Assembly (NCBI GenBank): GCA_039818165.1
Contig: JBCBUL010000005.1
Location: 62,001 to 126,000, forward strand
Length of the DNA: 64,000 nt
DNA from: UBA5336 sp039818165
GTDB taxonomy: Bacteria > Pseudomonadota > Alphaproteobacteria > Caulobacterales > Hyphomonadaceae
Reading direction: 5' to 3'
The position numbers were made by a program, and so were the translations under genes. The number at the start of each line of letters is the position of its first letter. Within the stretch, counting starts at the first letter, position 1. The notes under the pieces were generated by a model. The model searched no databases. It was not told the origin of the DNA and was given only the letters and a program-made list of their open reading frames with translations. Positions 60,813 to 64,000 of the stretch are shown here, in pieces.

Positions 60813-63020
60813 ATGAAACACCTGCTATTGGGCGCAGCGAGCATCGCTCTGCTGGCCGCATGCGGCACTCCCGATGCGGACACTAACACAACCACCAACA
60901 CTGCAGAACCCGCCAGCGGCGCTGACACGGTGGCGACGGCCTTTGTAGAGCCTGAAATCAATCTCTCCACCCCTGACGTCTGGGGCGACTGGGGCGTCAA
61001 TCTGGACACGATGGATGCAGAGACAGCGCCCGGCGACAATTTCTACCGGTACATGAATGGCAGCTGGCTCGACACATTCGACATGCCCGCCGACCGTTCG
61101 CGTTATGGTGCCTTCTCTCTGCTTGCGGAAAAGTCCGAGGGTCGCGTGCGGGGCATCATTGAAGGCGTCGCGGCGGCCGAGCCAGACCCCGCCACGCTCG
61201 AGGGCAAGGTCGCGGCGATCTACAATGCCTATATGGACACAGACGCCATCGAAGCGGCCAATCTGACACCAATTCAGCCACACCTTGAGCAAATCGCGGC
61301 CATCGAAACCCGCGAGGACCTCGCTGGCGTCTTCGCCGAGACCGGTTTCAGCGCCCCGGTCGGCGGATGGGTGGATATCGATTCCAAGAACACGGACAGC
61401 TACATCTTCTACGTCACCCAGGCCGGCCTCGGCATGGGTGACCGCGACTACTACCTGAAAGACACCGAGAAAAACCTCGAATATCGCGAAGCCTATACCG
61501 ACATGCTGACGACGCTGCTCAGCGAGGCGGGGTATGAAGATGCCAGCGCAGCCGCAGACTCGATCCTGGCCCTGGAAACAGAGCTGGCTGCCAGACATTG
61601 GGACCGCGCCGCGGGCCGCAACCGCGACCTCACCTATAACAAGATGAGCCGCGAAGAGATGGACGCCCTGGCCGGTGATTTCCCGCTGGCCACCATGCTC
61701 GAAGGCCTGCAACTGGCCGGCCAAAGCGAGTTTGTTGTTCGCCAAGTCACTCCAACAGCCGAAGAGATCGAGGAACAGGGTCTCAATGAAGACCAGATCG
61801 AGAAACTCTCCGGTGGTGGCATCGAAGGCATCTTTGAGGTCGCTGCAACCTACGATCTCGACGCCTGGAAGGCTTGGCTTTCGGCGCAGATGCTGATCGA
61901 CCATTCAGACGTTTTGCCAGCACGCATTGATGACACGGTGTTTGACTTCTACGGCAAGACCCTACGCGGGCAGGAAGCGCAACGCGAGCGCTGGAAGCGC
62001 GCCGTCTCGACCGTTGAAGGCTCTGTCGGCGAGGCTGTCGGCAAGGTCTACGCCGAGCGCTATTTCCCGGCTGAAAGCAAAGCCGCAATGGATGAGTTGG
62101 TCGCGAATCTGCGCGAGGCCATGGCGCTGAACCTCAACGATATCGAATGGATGGGCGAGGCAACCAAGGACGAGGCCCGCGAAAAACTGTCCAAGTTCAC
62201 GCCAAAGATCGGCTATCCGGAGGTTTTTGAGACCTATGACGGTCTCACGGTCGGAGAGAGCGCCTTTGCCAATGACATGGCAGTCTCCGAGTGGGGGTGG
62301 AACGACATGATCTCCCAGCTCGGCCAGCCCATCGACAAGACCGAATGGTTCATGCTGCCGCAAACCGTGAATGCCTATTACAGCCCGAACCGGAACGAGA
62401 TCGTGTTCCCGGCGGCGATCCTGCAGCCGCCCTTCTTCAACCTCTCGGCGGATCCGGCGATCAATTACGGCGCCATTGGCGGCGTGATCGGCCACGAAAT
62501 CGGCCACGGGTTCGACGACCAGGGGTCGCGCTCCGATGGCGATGGCGTTCTGCGCAACTGGTGGACCGAAGAAGACCGGGCCAATTTCGAAGCCAAGACC
62601 AGCGCGCTGGTGGCCCAGTACAATGCGTTCTGCCCGCTTGACGATGGCGAGACCTGTGTGAACGGCGCGCTCGGCCTAGGCGAGAATATCGGCGACCTGG
62701 GCGGGCTCTCCATGGCTTACCGCGCCTACCAGCTGCACCTCGACACCAATGGCGACGGGGTTGTCAGCGACGATGAGCAAGCGCCAGTCATTGACGGTTT
62801 CACCGGCGACCAGCGCTTCTTCATGGCCTGGGGACAGGTCTGGCGGAACATGTACCGCGACGATGCCCTGCGCCAGCAGCTGGTACGCGGCCCGCACAGC
62901 CCGCCCCGCTACCGCGTGAACGGCATCGTACGCAATTTCGACGAATGGTATGAAGCCTTCGGCGTCACCGAAGAGCACGAATTGTACCTGCCACCGGAAC
63001 AGCGCATCCGGATCTGGTAA
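60813..63020 (+). CDS. M13-family metallopeptidase, lipoprotein
   Basis: The 735-residue neprilysin-like protein has a lipobox (IALLAACGT, Cys at about 17) and a Thr/Asn-rich linker, then the M13 N-terminal domain (TAPGDNFYRYMNGSWLDTFDMPADRSRYGAF) and catalytic domain. Zinc ligands are in GGVIGHEIGHGFDDQGSR (H-E-x-x-H, about residue 560) and in LGLGENIGDLGGLSMAY (Glu). The conserved end NEWYEAFGV-like FDEWYEAFGV is present. It cleaves oligopeptides in the periplasm. A good terminator follows. GTAAGAGG sits eight bases before ATG. Confidence 0.95.
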   Translation: MKHLLLGAASIALLAACGTPDADTNTTTNTAEPASGADTVATAFVEPEINLSTPDVWGDWGVNLDTMDAETAPGDNFYRYMNGSWLDTFDMPADRSRYGAFSLLAEKSEGRVRGIIEGVAAAEPDPATLEGKVAAIYNAYMDTDAIEAANLTPIQPHLEQIAAIETREDLAGVFAETGFSAPVGGWVDIDSKNTDSYIFYVTQAGLGMGDRDYYLKDTEKNLEYREAYTDMLTTLLSEAGYEDASAAADSILALETELAARHWDRAAGRNRDLTYNKMSREEMDALAGDFPLATMLEGLQLAGQSEFVVRQVTPTAEEIEEQGLNEDQIEKLSGGGIEGIFEVAATYDLDAWKAWLSAQMLIDHSDVLPARIDDTVFDFYGKTLRGQEAQRERWKRAVSTVEGSVGEAVGKVYAERYFPAESKAAMDELVANLREAMALNLNDIEWMGEATKDEAREKLSKFTPKIGYPEVFETYDGLTVGESAFANDMAVSEWGWNDMISQLGQPIDKTEWFMLPQTVNAYYSPNRNEIVFPAAILQPPFFNLSADPAINYGAIGGVIGHEIGHGFDDQGSRSDGDGVLRNWWTEEDRANFEAKTSALVAQYNAFCPLDDGETCVNGALGLGENIGDLGGLSMAYRAYQLHLDTNGDGVVSDDEQAPVIDGFTGDQRFFMAWGQVWRNMYRDDALRQQLVRGPHSPPRYRVNGIVRNFDEWYEAFGVTEEHELYLPPEQRIRIW

Positions 63021-63044
63021 GGCCAACGCCTTTCCAACACAAAG

Positions 63045-63078
63045 AAACGCCCATGGCCCCAAGCCATGGGCGTTTTCC
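63045..63078 (+). terminator. Rho-independent terminator after the M13 peptidase gene
   Basis: AAACGCCCATGGC (63045-63057) pairs perfectly with GCCATGGGCGTTT (63063-63075) around a CCCAA loop, giving a 13-bp stem, and TTTT follows. The T-run is short but the stem is strong. Confidence 0.85.
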
Positions 63079-63136
63079 GTTCTTCCCTTTGGCGGGCCGC
63101 TGATACCGCTTCAGCTAGCGCCATTGCCGATGTTTA

Positions 63137-63946
63137 ATGCTCAGATCACAGGTCGATCTTTATGGTCCCCTCATGGGTCGAGCGGGAATATTGAAGACAG
63201 TCCGTCCAGGGACTGCGACGCTGCGCGTGTGCGGTGTGCTGGCCGCCCATGGGTTGGCCTTGGCTCTGCTTCATCGGGCGATGGGATCCACGCCTTTACC
63301 GCCCCCCGACACGCCGCCTGGTCTTGTGATCATTGAACTCGATCCGGTTTCGCCGGTGCCCCCGGCCCAGCTCCAGCCACCTGAAACAGAGCCAGCCCCG
63401 CTCGCCCGGCCACCTGCACCCAGCCCAGCACGACCAGACGAAACCCCTGATCTCCCGCAGACGGATCAAGCGCCTGCTCGAATTTCGTCAGAGCCAGCGC
63501 AGCCAGAAATCACGACGTCCGGAGCTGACGACAATACTGCGCCGAACCCTTCGCAGGGTGTCGGGGTCGTCCCACCCGGCGCGGCCCAAGCGGTCACCAG
63601 GATTCTCTGTCTTGATGCAGAACGCAGCCGCGCCCCCCAAGAGGGATGTCCCCGCTCCGACGTGCCTGGTCCTGAGACCAATTCCCTGTTTGTGGCGCTC
63701 CCCGAAGCTCAGCAAACCAAGATTGACGACGTGCGCGTTGCCCAACTGGCCAATGTGACGGGCTATGGAAATGCCCTCGAATGGTATCTTGAGCGCGATA
63801 CTCGCCCGCCTGCCAAAATCTTCGGGATCGACAACAGCATTTTTGTTGAAGGGCGCCACCAGGAGGCGATCGATTTGGATCGCCTGCGCATGGGCCTTCG
63901 CCCCGACTGGCAGGACGAGGTTGAAAAGGCCCATGGCCGGGACTGA
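63137..63946 (+). CDS. Pro-rich single-span protein, TonB-like layout
   Basis: About 269 residues from ATG 63137, or 257 from ATG 63173 (MGRAGILKTVRPG). One hydrophobic helix (VCGVLAAHGLALALLHRAM, about residues 31-49) is followed by a Pro-rich stretch (about 52-150, VSPVPPAQLQPPETEPAPLARPPAPSPARP) and a C-terminal globular part with two Cys (RILCLDAERSRAPQEGCPRSD). The layout is TonB/TolA-like, but the C-terminal domain shows no TonB motif I can recognise. It is followed by the edge of a reverse-strand gene. Confidence 0.65.
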   Translation: MLRSQVDLYGPLMGRAGILKTVRPGTATLRVCGVLAAHGLALALLHRAMGSTPLPPPDTPPGLVIIELDPVSPVPPAQLQPPETEPAPLARPPAPSPARPDETPDLPQTDQAPARISSEPAQPEITTSGADDNTAPNPSQGVGVVPPGAAQAVTRILCLDAERSRAPQEGCPRSDVPGPETNSLFVALPEAQQTKIDDVRVAQLANVTGYGNALEWYLERDTRPPAKIFGIDNSIFVEGRHQEAIDLDRLRMGLRPDWQDEVEKAHGRD

Positions 63947-63958
63947 AAACGCTGCGCC

Positions 63959-64000
63959 CTAGACCTCCAGCACGATCTTGCCGAAGTGCTTCTGGCCGAT
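63959..64000 (-). CDS. C-terminus of an MDR-family (zinc-type) dehydrogenase/quinone reductase, partial
   Basis: The minus strand entering from the right edge reads IGQKHFGKIVLEV and stops at 63959-63961. GKIVLEV at the very end is typical of medium-chain dehydrogenases and NADPH:quinone reductases. Only 13 residues are visible, so the family call is tentative. Confidence 0.5.
   Translation of the reverse strand: MGQKHFGKIVLEV

Noticed and set aside
1..64000. CRISPR arrays, prophage modules, toxin-antitoxin or known defence systems
   Set aside because: No regularly spaced direct repeats, no cas or phage structural genes, and only a truncated integrase and a lone Uma2 gene were seen.

Overview
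The window is about 64 kb of GC-rich DNA from an alphaproteobacterium that makes bacteriochlorophyll, most likely an aerobic anoxygenic phototroph. The evidence is the lhaA-puhA-puhB-puhC-orf-acsF-puhE-hemA block with the oxygen-dependent cyclase AcsF. A popZ-valS-tolC-pcm neighbourhood and possible CtrA half-sites suggest a relative of the Caulobacterales/Hyphomonadaceae/Maricaulaceae. That placement is inference; no rRNA gene is present.

Layout. 1-5.9 kb: right end of a photosynthesis gene cluster (light-harvesting/reaction-centre assembly, H subunit, Mg-protoporphyrin ester cyclase, 5-aminolevulinate synthase), closed by a row of hairpins and a convergent tspO. 6.5-13.9 kb: an isoaspartyl peptidase translationally coupled to a 48-residue membrane protein, then valS, popZ, tolC and pcm. 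14-20.2 kb: topA, ridA, a phosphodiesterase, a COG3146 acyltransferase-like gene, a HIT gene and a TPR protein. 20.35-21.04 kb: a CAU tRNA entered by the truncated catalytic domain of a tyrosine integrase, the scar of a lost island. 21-22.7 kb: leuA with a Leu-rich leader peptide and mutually exclusive hairpins, a good candidate for ribosome-mediated attenuation. 22.8-28.5 kb: a VTT membrane protein, an acetyltransferase, a dehydrogenase, a Sel1 protein, an rluA/rluD-type pseudouridine synthase and a PhoD-like phosphatase. 28.6-32.1 kb: ahcY-purU-metK (methyl cycle and one-carbon metabolism). 32.2-38 kb: an accessory stretch with a patatin, an SDR, a nitronate monooxygenase and two AT-richer orphan genes sharing a 3' flanking sequence. 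38-51.4 kb: the dcw cell-wall/division cluster (mraZ to murG, then murC), interrupted by an opposite-strand Uma2 gene and preceded by a four-box MraZ operator. 51.5-64 kb: an S10 peptidase, an orphan PhoR-like kinase, a three-gene RND efflux operon behind palindromic sites, an M13 peptidase, a Pro-rich TonB-like protein and the edge of an MDR-family dehydrogenase.

Most of the window is ordinary chromosomal core. I found no clear new multi-gene system. The best candidates for a second look are the leuA leader (predicted leaderless leader peptide), the repeated flank beside the two AT-rich orphan genes, the perfect long inverted repeat at 34.9 kb, the hairpin row after hemA, the integrase scar in the tRNA, and the small protein coupled to the isoaspartyl peptidase gene.
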